Shown here one piece after another: positions 42,873-54,772 of a stretch of DNA of 64,000 nt. Within the stretch, counting starts at the first letter, position 1; every line of letters starts with the position of its first letter. The translations under genes were made by a program, and so were the position numbers. The notes under the pieces are model-generated. The model saw nothing but the letters and a program-made list of their open reading frames with translations. It had not been told where the DNA came from and made no database searches. The stretch comes from Telmatactis stephensoni (Eukaryota; Cnidaria; Anthozoa; Actiniaria; Isophelliidae): contig JALIZF010001692.1 in the NCBI GenBank assembly GCA_029948255.1, forward strand, positions 186,001-250,000. Direction: 5' to 3'.

Positions 42873-42904
42873 GAAGCTAAAGACATATAGCAGATCGAAT
42901 TTTA

Positions 42905-42985
42905 CCGTCAGTACTTCGCTATCCACACGTTAAACAGGTCTGGCCTTCATTATTGAATTCGCTGTAGTTAAACAAGTGAAATGTT
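42905..42985 (-). pseudogene. Relic of a WILKY-tail exon end
   Basis: Read on -, 'aataatgaaggccagacctg...aacgtgtggatagcgaagtac' matches the last 25 or so codons of the tail exon, but the final ATACTG is ATAGCG and bases are lost. Lying between copy A's promoter and copy B's tail, beside a duplicated 3' flank, it is the remnant of another tandem copy. Confidence 0.8.
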
Positions 42986-43585
42986 TCAGATCATACCTGA
43001 TCCTTTATGAATTGGAAAATTTTTAAACAATTGCAAAGTACCGTGACGATAATTAAAAGTGCGACTGATCAAATGTGTAATGAAATAAGATAAAGATCAA
43101 TAAAGGTGCCGTGCGATATTTTCTTCGCAACCTTTGGACATACATGTTTTGGATGATACCTGATCCTTTATATGTGGCTGAATGAAATTTAGGCGAAGTT
43201 AAAACCGAGACAATCTTGCTGCACAGCGGCTTTCCACTCAGGCTTGGGGGGAGCCTACGGTATTCTCAGGGGCTTCAGCTTACTGGCAGCTTTGGCAGTG
43301 CTGTTCTCATTCAGTGAGGCATGCAAGTTTTTCGAACCTGCGCTCACCCTGGCACCTAACCCCAAACTCATTTGTCGATGAGTTTTAACTATGAATTGTG
43401 AAATTAAAACAACTGAAGGCAAATATATGGCCGGATGTGCATACTTTTGTGACAACAGTTTTTGACTAATATTTGATCGTCACTGTCTACATTTATAAAG
43501 CAAGTGACCTTCCTTGTCGGTTTCGTTGTTTTTTTTAAATACAATTGATTAGGGTTTGAAGATATATCAGGATTCTACTGCAGCA

Positions 43586-46500
43586 CTAGTACTTCAGTAT
43601 CCACACATTTAAACAGGTCTTGCCTCTATTGTTGTGCTCACTGATGTCCAACAAGTCTTGACCAAACCAGACTCTAAATTCCTTGCCTGCTGGTACAGAT
43701 AGATTTGGAGATAGCTCTGGGAAGGTGAGCTCAGGGTCCATACTGTTTATTCCGGGAAGTCGGTATGCCAAGCCATTACTGACAGAAACTGGATGTGAGG
43801 GGCAGATTCTGTTGTTACTGCTATCAGTTATATGAACAGCAAGAGCATTGCCGGCTGACCCCCAGTATGCTGGAGAATGTTTATTATTGGTATTCCAAGT
43901 CACACCAGGCCCAGAGACATACACAAGTTTAAAGTGTGTGATATTACAGGCTAATGGGATGACGAACTTGCCATAGCTGTCATCTTTAGCACCATAACAC
44001 ACAGGGGTACTGAGGTCATTGACTTGGATCCATTCTACGGAAAAAAGGAATGAAAATTTCACATGTGATCATGAATACCTAGAGACAGTCCCCATCAAAG
44101 TATGCTCTAGGCTCAGATTTCAGCAGTCAGGGATTCGTGCGCCCGCGATACTCATCAGTATCGATATCGCGGGCGCACAAATCCCTGACGGCTGAAATCT
44201 GAGCCTATAAAAACAGTATATCTTCAATATCTTTGCTCTCCGTTCCAGCAAGTTACGAGTAAATATCTAAGCAAGTACAACTGAGCTATAGTAAATTTCT
44301 CTAGCTTAAATTGTTTTAACAGCTTTATTGGCCTTCAGTTAACTATACATATACAAAACTACAATACTAGTGAAGATAAATATACAAAAGAAGGACTAAA
44401 AGGGATAGGCGCGAACGAGATCTTGAGTCCCTAGCAGGGCACCTCCCCACTTCCTACACATTAAACAATTAAAGTAGGTACATTTGTTCTCCTCAAATCC
44501 TGCAGCACATACGTATACTGATAGTTGTCACGTTTACCGACACATTTTACAGAGTTATCCCTGCAAGCATCAGTTACCGAATTAACACTTTTTGATGTCT
44601 ATTGAGAAATTAATTTCTCATTTTAATTTAAATTAAATATCGCGTCCGAGGTTAAATTTTAGTTACATTTTAGATTTGGCAAAGAGGCTATAATACTAAG
44701 GCTTAAGAGAGCATTGTTGAGAGACGAGTTCAAAAGCAATGCTGGGCGTTTTTCCACGCGAATACAAACTTGTATCGCAGGCAAAATTGTTGCAAGTTGA
44801 GAGAATCCTGTATTTTCATTGGCCGACAAAACAATTGCTGCAACACGAGTTGACTCGAAGTGGTCAGTAATACGCGTGCAACATTTTAAAATGTTGTTGC
44901 AAGAAGTAGAACGACCTTCTACTTTCTGCAACAAAATTTCTCAACTTGCAACAAAACATTTTGTCGCGAAACAAGCTTGAATTGAAGCGGAAAAACGCGC
45001 AGCATTGCTTTTTAAGTCGTCTCGCACGCAGCAATGTTGTGAGACAAGTTGAGTGATTTTGTCGCTCGTACTACCGTAGCTTTAGCGGCAAGCACATCGG
45101 GAAGACATCAATGCCAGTTTTGCTCGCTTAGTATTATGGTCTCTTTATTTGACGTGACTAGATCTGGAAAACGTACCCATTATTAATATTTCACATTTTG
45201 CTCCAGTAAACCCAGGTTTACACAAACATTGATGTGTGTTGTCAACAAAGTCGACCTTGCATGCCCGGGTGTTTTCAATTTTACAATTGCAAGTGTTCTG
45301 CAAGAAGATAAACAAATGATGACATGATGAAACCATGCAGAAAGAAGGAAAAAACAAAAAACAAACAAGGAAAGAAAATCTTAGGCCTAGTTCAAACGTC
45401 GCATCTCACATGTGCTGAATTTAATGCAAATGAGATGATAATGAGTAGAAACAAAAGATTTGACTAATTTGCATTGAATTCGACACATGTGATATGCGAC
45501 GTTTGAACTAGGCCTTAGTTTCCCATCCAGGAACATATCCACGAAGTGGTTCTTCATCTGCTGGCACTCACACTCCGCACTACCTCTACATTAAATGTTC
45601 TACACACAACATTCAAATCAAATGTACATGTTGATTTTTGCTGAAGGAAAACCGAATTAAGGACTTCGGAGAAAAAAACCCTCGTGGCATGGTAGAGAAC
45701 AACACATCAAACAAACCCAGTTCACATATGATCCAGGCGCTCGAGCTGGGACTCGAACTCGGAGCACAGCGGTGAATAGCCAGCATTCTCTCCGCTCGGC
45801 CAACCATACCACCCTTACATTTTATATCACTGTCAGCAATTCAAGATTTCACATCTCTGCCATCTCACTGCTCCTCACTACGCAACAGCTATCACAGTCT
45901 AACCTCAGCACTCCTGTAGATAGCTTTGGGTTTTTCCACTAAGTCTTCAGGGTGCATAATGTGATCCGAGTCACTGAGATTACATTTTCTGCTCGATTCA
46001 TCAAAGGTGTACGAGATACAGCGATCTTCCATGTAGCATTTTGTTTGACACTTAAGATCGTCAATGGTCAGTACGGTTTTAAAAGTGTGATTAACAAGAG
46101 CTTTGCCCGGGAGGGTGACCTTAAAATCCATATTTTTGTTGCATAACCTGTCATTTGCTGAAGAGAAAACAGAGAATATGCATGCGTGAACGGGATGAAC
46201 TAAAAGTGAAAACTCTTAAGCAAGTTAAAGTAGACTCTCCACTCATCACAAATACTCGCAACAATCATTCTTACTCGCAGCGATATTTTCAACAATAGAT
46301 TTTATTCCCAAAGGGTACTCGTTCGCTCATTGTGAGTGCTTTCATATGTTTTTTTTTTGTGCTGTAGCAAAAATGCCTTGACGAAAATAACTGAAATGTT
46401 GCAATAGAAACACCAATAGAAGTTCATAATATATATTTTAGTGGACACGTGACCAGATAAATCGTTTATGGTAAAACTGAATAATCAAAATTGTTTCCAA

Positions 46501-48524
46501 ATTTATGTAAAGAGAAAAACAAATGCATTGGAAGTAGTTCTTTTAAAAAGGTCTATCAATATTACAATTATTTGTATGGACATACAACATGACTATCGCT
46601 TTTCTAACATTGAGTTAAGGTCATTCAACTAGCCATTATCTATATTATGACATTATGCCAAGTTCAAAGACGTGCATACTTTTACAAACATTTGTCTACT
46701 AAACAAAGAAAATAGAAATCTCTGAAAGAAATAGAAAACTTGCCCGCCGTGCTGTCAATTGATATTTGTATAACACTTTTCGATTGAGCAAAACAGCGTT
46801 GAGGAACAATTTGCAATAGACTGTGTGTTTTGATGCATCCCTGCCTGCTCTAAATCGTGTGCACAAATGCGCACATGCGGTTTTCTCTTTTCATTAACCG
46901 TAAACATCAAATAAAGTTATCAAAGTTTTTTGGTTTGTACTAAAATATTCCAATACATAAACAACCTACACTAGATGTGTTTTTAAATGGCAAAGACAAA
47001 CGACTTCTTTGTGCTTGTTTTGAACTCCTTGTTTCTGATACACAATGTTTGAATCGTTATATTATGTTTGAATAACTGGTGTTTTCTATAAGTTTGAAAA
47101 GGAAACGATATGACGGAGTAAGTTTTGAGTAACGTCGATTTTAGCAAATTGCAATATAAACTTCAGTTAATTTTTTATTAAAAACTGAACCTGTATTCAT
47201 TGTCAGTGCATGTTCCATTAGCCTGGATTGGGAAGTGAACATAACGCCTCTCAATTTACGCCAAAATCTGCGAATCTGAGTGGAAACTTTGAATCATATG
47301 AACAAAGGTATAAATTCATGTTTAATTTAGGACTAAAAAAGAAATTTGAGAGTGGAGGCAGACGAGAATTCTGTTGTGGCGCACAGTTTTCAGTATTTAC
47401 TAAAAAAAACATCAAGAAAAAACAAGACGTAATTCCTTTTCTGCTGCATTATTTTTTCATGAAACCAAATACTTTACTTTTTTCATGTAACCAAATACTT
47501 TAGAATTTTTTTCATGATGTATATTATTAACTCATAAACCTTTCATTAGTCATAAGTTCATTAGCGAGTTGCGCTTCCATTTCAATTCACTTGCCAAAGA
47601 GTTAATGGAAATTCTTAGATTTTAATTACCTCGCATTTTCGGTTTCAATCATATCTTTGATTTTCTTGCAGTTTTATTTAAAATTCCACCGTGGGCTTGT
47701 TTATGAAAAAGTTTTCTTATTTAAAAAATACTCAAACTACTAACCGCCTCGTATATGTAACGTGAAACTTAATTTCAAACTCTAAACAAACGAATTTGAT
47801 AAAAGTGAAGAGAAATAATATTCCACTCAGCTCAGTAATAACTGAAATTTTGAGAGCATTCGCATGAACGCTTTTTGAGAAATTAGCTTTAAGAGCTGCA
47901 AACTTTTACAGTAATGAACGTTTAGGTGACAACTCTTGCTTGTAATACTAAATCTACTCAAGATATATCGCATTTTTGAAATTTTCGATCGTTCAAATAT
48001 GTGCAGAACGATGTTGTGATTTCAAGGTCTGACTTCATCTCTATCATCATTGGGCTATATCAGATCTGGTTTCTCGATAAAACGATAGCATTGCAGGGTA
48101 AAACGATAGCATTGTAGTTTTGTCTTAAGTTTCTTAAGTTATTTTGAATGAAATTTAATAACTTTTGCTGGTATCCTAAATTGGGAACACCACCTAAGTT
48201 TATGTTTCTTTTATTTAGTCTGGAAAACTAACTACAGGAAAAAAAACTCGTGAAACACGATTTAAAATGTTTTTGGAAAGAACTGGTTGGTAGTCAGATT
48301 TTTTGCACGTTTTTGTAATTTTCATTTCCATGAAGTTTTACATTTTTTTAGCAATGGGGGGAAACTCTAAATGTTGAACTAGAGAATATTGACTTCAGTT
48401 TGTAGTTATAGTTAATTTGTCGATAAACTTCAACATGCAGTAACTTACCTAAAGCTGCAGCAAAAAAGATGGATTGCAAAGACATCCATAATAGCCCAAC
48501 GCGACTGAAGAAGTGAGCCATCAT
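43586..48524 (-). CDS. Secreted PAN-EGF protein with unknown C-terminal domain (copy B)
   Basis: Exons on -: 48524-48449 (signal), 46157-45904 (PAN), 45297-45177 (EGF), 44034-43586 (tail); 900 nt, 299 aa, all in frame. The signal exon reads MMAHFFSRVGLLWMSLQSIF, nearly identical to copies A and C. PAN has [16 protein letters not shown] and [18 protein letters not shown]. The EGF exon encodes NTCNCKIENTRACK, CLCKPGFTGAKCE, and is three codons longer than in A (ILIM before the donor). The tail has TPVCYGAKDDSYGKFVIP and ends LNVWILKY. No third EGF exon is found, and the second EGF exon is a relic (44500-44600). Intron 1 keeps homology with copy A's intron 1. Confidence 0.8.
44107..44208. repeat. 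Near-perfect 102-bp palindrome, recent insertion
   Basis: Arms 'taggctcagatttcagc' ... 'gctgaaatctgagccta' and 'gtgcgcccgcgata' ... 'tatcgcgggcgcac'. The homologous place in copy C (around 50170, after 'caaagtatgct') lacks it, so it inserted in copy B after the split. Confidence 0.85.
44500..44600 (-). pseudogene. Dead second EGF exon of copy B
   Basis: Read on -, GATGCTTGCAGGGATAACTC...AAATGTGTCGGTAAACGTGACAACTATCAG aligns with the EGF2 exon of copy A (DNSVKCVGKRDNYQ), but the start has lost the xNEC motif and the second half is out of frame. Confidence 0.7.
45380..45518. repeat. Palindromic MITE, 139 bp
   Basis: 'ttaggcctagttcaaacgtc' and 'gacgtttgaactaggccttag' with inner 'gcatctcacatgtg'/'cacatgtgatatgc'. 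Possible TTA target duplication. Confidence 0.8.
45533..45815 (-). mobile_element. tRNA-derived SINE
   Basis: Read on -: A-box region 'ggttggccgagcggagag' and, 33 bp on, B box 'gagttcgagtcccagctc', as in a tRNA promoter, followed by an unrelated body of about 200 bp. Not a tRNA gene: no acceptor-stem pairing follows. Located in copy B intron 2. Confidence 0.75.
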
Positions 48525-48629
48525 GTGAAAGTTAAACTAGTCTTATAGACGAAGAATACGTTATTGCTGATCAGTGTTAGAAGACACCTGTCAAAGGCGA
48601 TCCAAAAACGCTTGTGTGCATGCGCAAAA
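48525..48629 (-). promoter_or_regulatory. Conserved 5' flank/promoter of copy B
   Basis: Matches the copy A and C flanks up to 'cttgtgtgcatgcgc' and then diverges, so copy B keeps only the proximal 105 bp, including the CTTTGACAGGTGT string, and lacks the CCAAT and GGGCGTGG segment. Confidence 0.5.
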
Positions 48630-48909
48630 TCAAAGTGATGACGTAAATTGTTGGTATGGACGTTTATTTACCACAGTTCTCGACCAATCAAAACTAATTG
48701 ATTATGGTAAAAAAACTCACCTGAAAAGTGATTATCCTGGTATCAGGAGGTTTTTATTGTGTATTAGTGCTGTCTCTAGCACTTCCATTGATTGAAGCTG
48801 TAATTTTCTGGTTAAAAAAGATCCATAGTACAGGACCGGAAGCTCGAAAATGGCTTGAAAATAAAAATAAAATTCCTTATTGCCAAAATCAATTGGTTGT
48901 GAATATAAT

Positions 48910-49015
48910 AAAACAATTATTCCACTCAATCTCGTCGTCCATGGCTGATAGCCGACTTGGCGAAGCCTCGTCGGCTATCAGCTCATGCACGACTCGATTT
49001 CGTGGAATAATTGTT
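48910..49015. repeat. Palindrome, 106 bp
   Basis: 'aacaattattccac' and 'gtggaataattgtt' arms, inner 'ggctgatagccgac'/'gtcggctatcagc' arms, in the spacer between copies B and C. Confidence 0.8.
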
Positions 49016-49187
49016 AAATATCTTGGGAAACAGCTGTTAAACCAGGCGAATAAATGGCCGGCTGTACGCACTTTTGTTACACCTTAAGAGTAATATGTTG
49101 GTTGTTATAATTACTGTCTACATCTACAAAGCAAACGACCTTCTTCCTTAATTGGCCTATTTCATTATGACGTCACGACTTGTTTAT

Positions 49188-49532
49188 GAGGGGGACCAAG
49201 AGAGCATACTGAGTAAGAGAGGGAAACTTGTTAATGGGGCGCGCGCCGTGATGATTCCCATCTGTGCTATTTTATTTTGTAATCAGAAAGTAAACACTTT
49301 TGATACTAGATAATATGAACAAAGCAGAACGAAGAAAACTTTGTTTTTAACGCTCCTTTTTGAAAACTCAAATCTGCACTAAACGGTTCTCTGGGTCCGG
49401 AAGTGTCAAATTATGACGCACGGGAGTAGAGTAAGACGAAAATTAAACTGCATCCGGTTACTAAAAATAGCACAGATGGGAATCATCACGGCAAGTTTCC
49501 CTCTCTTATTTATGCTCTCTTGGGGGGACAGA
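49188..49532. repeat. Foldback/MITE upstream of copy C tail
   Basis: 'ccaagagagcat' and 'atgctctcttgg', then 'gagagggaaacttg' and 'caagtttccctctc', then 'cgtgatgattcccatctgtgctattt' and 'aaatagcacagatgggaatcatcacg', all inverted. About 120 bp below the copy C stop. Confidence 0.8.
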
Positions 49533-49653
49533 ATCGTCTAGAACAATAGAAATTTGTTTAAAATTTGCTCTGCTAAGAAAAGTTTTAATTCAAAAGGCCT
49601 TGTACCCAAACATGCAATGTATCAATGTTTACTAAACAATATGTATTCTACTG

Positions 49654-52600
49654 TTAGTATTTCAGTATCCACACGTTAAAACAGGTCTTGCCGCCATTGT
49701 TGTGCTCATTGGCGTTCACTAAATCTTGACCAAACCAGACTCTAAATTCTTTGCCTGCTGGTACAGATAGATGTGGAGATAGCTCTGGGAAGATAAGCTG
49801 AGGGTCCATATTGGTTACTCCAGGAAGTCGGTATGACAAGACTTTATTAATAGCAGCTGAAAGGGGAGGGCAGATTCTGTTGTTACTGCTATCAGTAATG
49901 TGAACAGCAAGAACATCGCCTGCTCCCCAATATCCTGGAGACGATAAGGCGGTATTCGGATTAACACCAGGCCCAGAGACATACACAAGTTTAAAGTTTG
50001 TGATATTACAGGCTGATGGGATGAGGAACTTGCCATAGCTGTCATCTTTAGCACCATAACACACAGGAGTACTGGGGTCATTGACTTGGATCCATTCTAC
50101 GGGAAAAAGGAATGAAAATTTCACATGTGATCATGAATACCTAGAGACAGTCCCAATCAAAGTATGCTCCATTGCCAACTTTTATATCGAGCAGTGGACA
50201 ATTCTGATTCGTGATACTTCTCCAATGTGAAAGTGCCACAAGCTAAGCGACTCTGATTTAACGTAAAGCTTCTCGTTATATGCAATACACTGAACGATAT
50301 AAAATAGTATCTTCGATATCTTTGCTGTCCATTCCAGCAAGTCACGAATAAATATCTGAGCAAGTACAATGTAAATTCAAGCAACGTCAGTACTAGTGGG
50401 CCAGAGTAACCAAATACTATAAAGCTAGTAAATTTTACGAACTTAAACAAATTAAAGTCGGTACAATTTTTTTCTCAAATCGTGCAGCACATATATGCAC
50501 TGATATTCGTTAAGATTACCAACACATTTCACAGGGTTATTCTTGCAAGGACCAATGGGTGAATACTATGTCTATATATCAATTAATAACTCATTTAAAA
50601 CAACGCGTCGATCGAAGATTGAGATTTTAGCTATATTTTTAGATTTGACCAAGAGACCATAATACTTGACAGCGAAACTCAGTGTTTTTACAACACTTGA
50701 TACTAATCTCGCGATCTGATTAGTTGATTGGGTGTCAGTAAGAGGACAGACACACTGCTGACGCGTTTCGGCGCGCGCGCTCGTTCTGCAGTTGCACTGT
50801 TTGAAAAGGATTTTTTAACTTTTATCTCAAATAATTGTTGTAAAAAAACAAATTGAAGATGGTTTTGAGTTATCTGTCCTCTTATTGACACACTCTTGAC
50901 GTCATATAAAATTTTCAAAACTTTGCAGTGAAATAACTCGCTGCGCTCGTGTTTCCACTTGAGTTTTGAACATTTTATGGCGTCAAGAGTGTGTCAATGA
51001 GAGGACAGACAACTCAAAACCATCTTTAATTTGTTAATCTGCTCTCTCTTAGTATTATGGTCTCTTGATTTGATTTAACTAGCTAGAAGACGTACCTATT
51101 TCATTACTGCAGCTAGCTCCAGTAAACCCAGGTTTACATAGACATTGATGTGTATTGTCAACAAAGTCGACCTTGCATGCCTGGGTGTTTTCAGTTTTAC
51201 AATTGCAAGTGTTCTGCAAGAAGATAAACAAAAGAATAGATGATGAAAATGGAACCAACGATTTAAATAAATAAATGAATGAACGAACGAACGAACGAAC
51301 GAACGAACGAACGAACGAACGAACGAACGAACGTACGAACGAACGAACGAATGAATGAATGAATGAATGAATGAATGAATGAATGAATGAATGAATGAAT
51401 GAATGAATGAATGAATGAATAAATAGTCTTTTCACAGAAGCTTATATAATTGTGACAGAGTGTTTCTTCCTCACGCTCACTACCTCTAAAACGAACATTC
51501 TGGAGAAAATTAAAATCCTTATATATTATATATATTATATGTGGACTGTCGAAATCTGTCATACTCGCACACTCTTTAGTCTTAACTTAATTAGTCTTTA
51601 GTCGAAAATAGTCAAGTAAGGAACTCTTTCTGACAGCCACACCGACTAATCGCCCCATATAAAGGAAATAGGAATAGGAAATAGGAATCCACGCGGGATA
51701 ATGTGATTTTGGAATCCGGATTCCAGCGCTTGGAATCCGGAATCCAGAGTTTGGAATCCGGAATCCGGTCATTTGAATCTATACGACAGTTCTAGGAATC
51801 CGGAATATTGCATTCTGGATTCCCTTACCGATGGGGGGAGACTAAGGAAAGTATTTCTGGTTGGCCTGACTCTGCCTCAACTTGTAGTACCAAACCTTGC
51901 TTAGCTTGTAAATAGCTACTGTACAAAGTACAATAAACGAACTAGCTGGCAAAGCAGACAAGTGAGCAGACGACCCCCTACAAAGTCCTTTCGTAACTAC
52001 ATACACAACAGCTATCACAGTCTAACCTCAGCACTCCTGTAGATGGCATTGGGTTTGTCCACCAAGTCTTCAGGGTGCATGATGTGGTCCGAGTCACTGA
52101 GATTACATTTTCTGCTCGATTCATCAAAAGTGTACGAGATACAACGATCTTCCATGAAACATTTTGTTTGACAATTGAGATCGTCAGTGGCTGATACGGT
52201 TTTGAAAGTGTGATGAACAAGAGCTTTGCCTTTGAGAGTGACTTTAAAATCCATATTTTTGTTGCATAACCTGTCGTTTGCTGAAGAGAATAAAAGAGAA
52301 GATGCATGAACGGAATAGACACAAGTAAAAAGTGATTGATAAACGCGAGGGTGTGCACTGCCTTAAAACATTTTCTACTAAACAAACAGAAAAATACTAT
52401 AAAAGAAACGAGAAAAACTTTGAAAGAAAACTTGCCCGCTGTGCTGTCAAATGATATTTAGAACACTTGGCGATTGATCAAAACAGCATTGAGGAACAAT
52501 TTGCAATAGACTGTGTGTTTTGATTTATCCCTGCCTGCTCTAAATCTGCACGCAACATGCGCCGCGCGCGGTTTTCCTCTTTCCATTAACCGTAAACAGA

Positions 52601-53916
52601 TCAAATAAAATTATCAAAGTTTTTTGGTTTGCACTAAATATTCCAACATATATGATAACATGAATTGAGGTCCTAGAGTTGCCGCACTTAACCCGTGAAA
52701 GAGTACAAAATCTCAGTACTTTGTACTAAAAGTATAAAATCCTTTGTTTTCCATTGTTTATTAGTGCTATTTTGCAATATTTAGCTAGTACAATTTCACG
52801 GGTTAATATAAGTGCGATCACCCTACGGTAGAGTACAAACACTAAAAGTGTGCAACATAAATAGGACATAAATTTCTGCTGTATTCTTTACTCATAAAAA
52901 TTTCATTAGTCATACGTTCATTAGCAAGTTTCAACATTTCATTTCACCTGCAAAAGCATTGATGTAAATGCATTAGCTTTTAATCACTTCAAAAGCTTTG
53001 AAATTCAAATAGCTTTTAATCTTTTATATGTATTAACGTGAGATGTAATTTCAAACTCTAATCAAACGAATGTAAAAGTGAAAAGAATATACCACTTAGT
53101 AAATAATTAACTGAAAATTCGAGAGTATTCGCATGAACACTTTTTTCATGAGGAATTATTTTTTAAAAGTTGCAAACTTTTACAGTAAATGTATGTCTTC
53201 CTGGCAACTCTTGCTTTCCAATCTTTGTATATTTTAGCTGTTTTCAAAGTCTTGTAATTCTAAATCGACTCAAGATATATCACTTTTTTAACTTTTCGAT
53301 TGAACTGTAAATATTGACTTGAGTTTCTAGGTAATTTTTTGAAATTTTCGATCGTTCAAACATATGTTGAGCAATGTGATTTAAAGGTTCTAGCTCAATA
53401 TATAACCTCTATTACGTGAGCTATATCAGATCTGATTTCTCATGGACACAATAGCGTTATCGTTTGGACACTGTGACAAAACTCTGGTAGAACTAAGCGG
53501 TTCGATTCAAGGGAGTTTTGTGTTAAGTTTGTTACGTTTTTGTAAATTAAATTTAACTTTTGTTGGTATCCTTACTTGGCAACAAACAATCCTACAGTCA
53601 TCTAAGTTTGTTTCTTTTATTATTGGAAACTACAGAAAAAAAGGTGCATGAAAATCGATGAAAAAATTAAAGTTTCTGAAAAGAACTGGTAGCCGGTAGT
53701 CAGATTCTTTGTACGTCGACATGCATTTTCATCTTAGTGAAGTTGTACAATTTTTTTCGCGATGGGCGAAAACTTTGAATGTTGAACTAAAAAATATTGA
53801 CTTCAGTTTGCAGTTGTAGTTAACTTCAACAGTAACTTACCTAAAGCTGCAGCAAAAAAGATGGATTGGAAAAATCTCCAAAACAACCAAACGCGATTGA
53901 AGAAGTGAGCCATCAT
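49654..53916 (-). CDS. Secreted PAN-EGF protein with unknown C-terminal domain (copy C)
   Basis: Exons on -: 53916-53841 (signal), 52280-52027 (PAN), 51213-51096 (EGF), 50096-49654 (tail); 891 nt, 296 aa, frame intact. Signal exon [91 protein letters not shown]. The tail starts EWIQVNDPSTPVCYGAKDD and ends FNVWILKY, stop TAA. Domain layout equals copy B: the second EGF exon is a relic and no third EGF exon is found. The middle intron has taken in a foldback element (50690-51035) also seen in PAF1. Of the three genes its 5' flank is closest to copy A. Confidence 0.8.
50475..50565 (-). pseudogene. Dead second EGF exon of copy C
   Basis: Read on -, CCTTGCAAGAATAACCCTGTGAAATGTGTTGGT gives an EGF-like CKNNPVKCVG stretch; the xNEC start is gone, and after YQCI the frame shifts (ATATATG), so the last cysteines are lost. 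Confidence 0.7.
50690..51035. repeat. Foldback element in copy C, same family as PAF1 intron 9
   Basis: Contains 'attgaagatggttttgagtt' and its complement, 'tgtcctcttattgacacactc', and 'ctgctgacgcgtttcgg'. It is the reverse-oriented partner of 31979-32330. Confidence 0.8.
51271..51422. repeat. (GAAC)n then (GAAT)n compound microsatellite
   Basis: GAAT start, about 16 GAAC/GTAC units, then about 19 GAAT units. Open on - as spurious Ser-Phe-Ile-His / Ser-Phe-Val-Arg repeats. Confidence 0.9.
51655..51830. repeat. 'ggaatccggaatcc' minisatellite
   Basis: Degenerate units of ggaatccgga(t/a)tcc, seven or more, with 'ggaaatagg' units on the left. Partly self-complementary. Confidence 0.7.
52675..52830. 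repeat. Foldback element in copy C intron 1
   Basis: 'gccgcacttaacccgtgaaa' and 'tttcacgggttaatataagtgcg' as inverted ends; 'gtacaaaatc'/'gcaatatttagctagtac' between. Confidence 0.65.
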
Positions 53917-54124
53917 GTGAAAGTTAAACTAATCTTAAAGACGAAGAAGATGTTATGGTTGATCAGTGTAAGAAGACACCTGTCAAAGGCGATCCAAAAA
54001 CGCTTGTGTGCATGCGCGAAGACGGTGTTTCCGATTGGTGAAAGGGAGTCTCTGTTGAAGAGACCACGCCCACACGATATGTTCAGTCAAGGTACGCGTT
54101 CTACGTGTTGAACTAAAGTGGGAA
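53917..54124 (-). promoter_or_regulatory. Conserved 5' flank/promoter of copy C
   Basis: Over 200 bp alignable to 41094-41312, including CTTTGACAGGTGT, CGCGCATGCACAC, a CCAAT string and GGGCGTGGTC. One 18-bp 'ggccggtc' duplication present in copy A is absent here. Confidence 0.55.
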
Positions 54125-54299
54125 GAATTGCAGGAATTGCAGGAATCAAATACAAAAAAACTGCAAGCCCCCACGGTAAGGAATTGAACTATATTGATGA
54201 CCCACCCCACTTCCAAATATGAAAATAGGGTCCCTTGACCTGGTTTAACTTTCAGAAAAACATGACCCACCCCCTTTCATAAAGTAAATTTCTTTTGGC

Positions 54300-54515
54300 C
54301 CACCCCTCAATTCCTCCGGCCCCCCCCCCCCCCCCCCCCTCCTAAAAAATGAATGCTCCCTAAATTAATCTAAGGTAGATGAAACGAAACACCTATTTGA
54401 TATGAAGCCTACGTACTACAACATACTTGAAATAAAGGTTGATTATGTATCACGTGATGAATAGTGACTTTGTGCTCCCCACCTCCCCCCTCCCCCCCCC
54501 CCCCCCCCCCTCCCC
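54300..54515. repeat. C-rich homopolymer runs
   Basis: Runs of C at about 54319-54338 and 54480-54511 with 'cctccccc' edges, in spacer DNA. Homopolymer lengths are unreliable in assemblies. Confidence 0.7.
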
Positions 54516-54772
54516 GGTTTTTTAAGGCTAGCTACGGCCCTAGGCCTGTAAATGAAAGTGCCTTTGCGCAACTTTTGGAAAACATGTTTTGGTTGATACC
54601 TGATCCTTTCTCAACTGTAAAATTAAGCAAGGAGAACATATGGCACTTGACTGTCTGCATATATACATCTACAAAACAAATATGATTTTCGTCCTTGTTT
54701 TGCCATTTTTGAAAAGGCAATTGATAATGGGTTAAAGGTATTGCACATTGCAGGATTCTTCATCTCATATTG

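Noticed and set aside
44505..44640. Possible functional EGF2 exon of copy B
   Set aside because: Lost xNEC start and second-half frameshift; joining EGF1 directly to the tail gives an exact 300-codon frame.
45730..45805. Possible tRNA gene
   Set aside because: A and B boxes are present but the acceptor stem does not close and an unrelated body follows; it fits a tRNA-derived SINE.
51079..51562. Ser-Phe-Ile-His / Ser-Phe-Val-Arg repeat ORFs
   Set aside because: Translation of the GAAC/GAAT microsatellite in copy C; only the EGF exon inside (51096-51213) is real.
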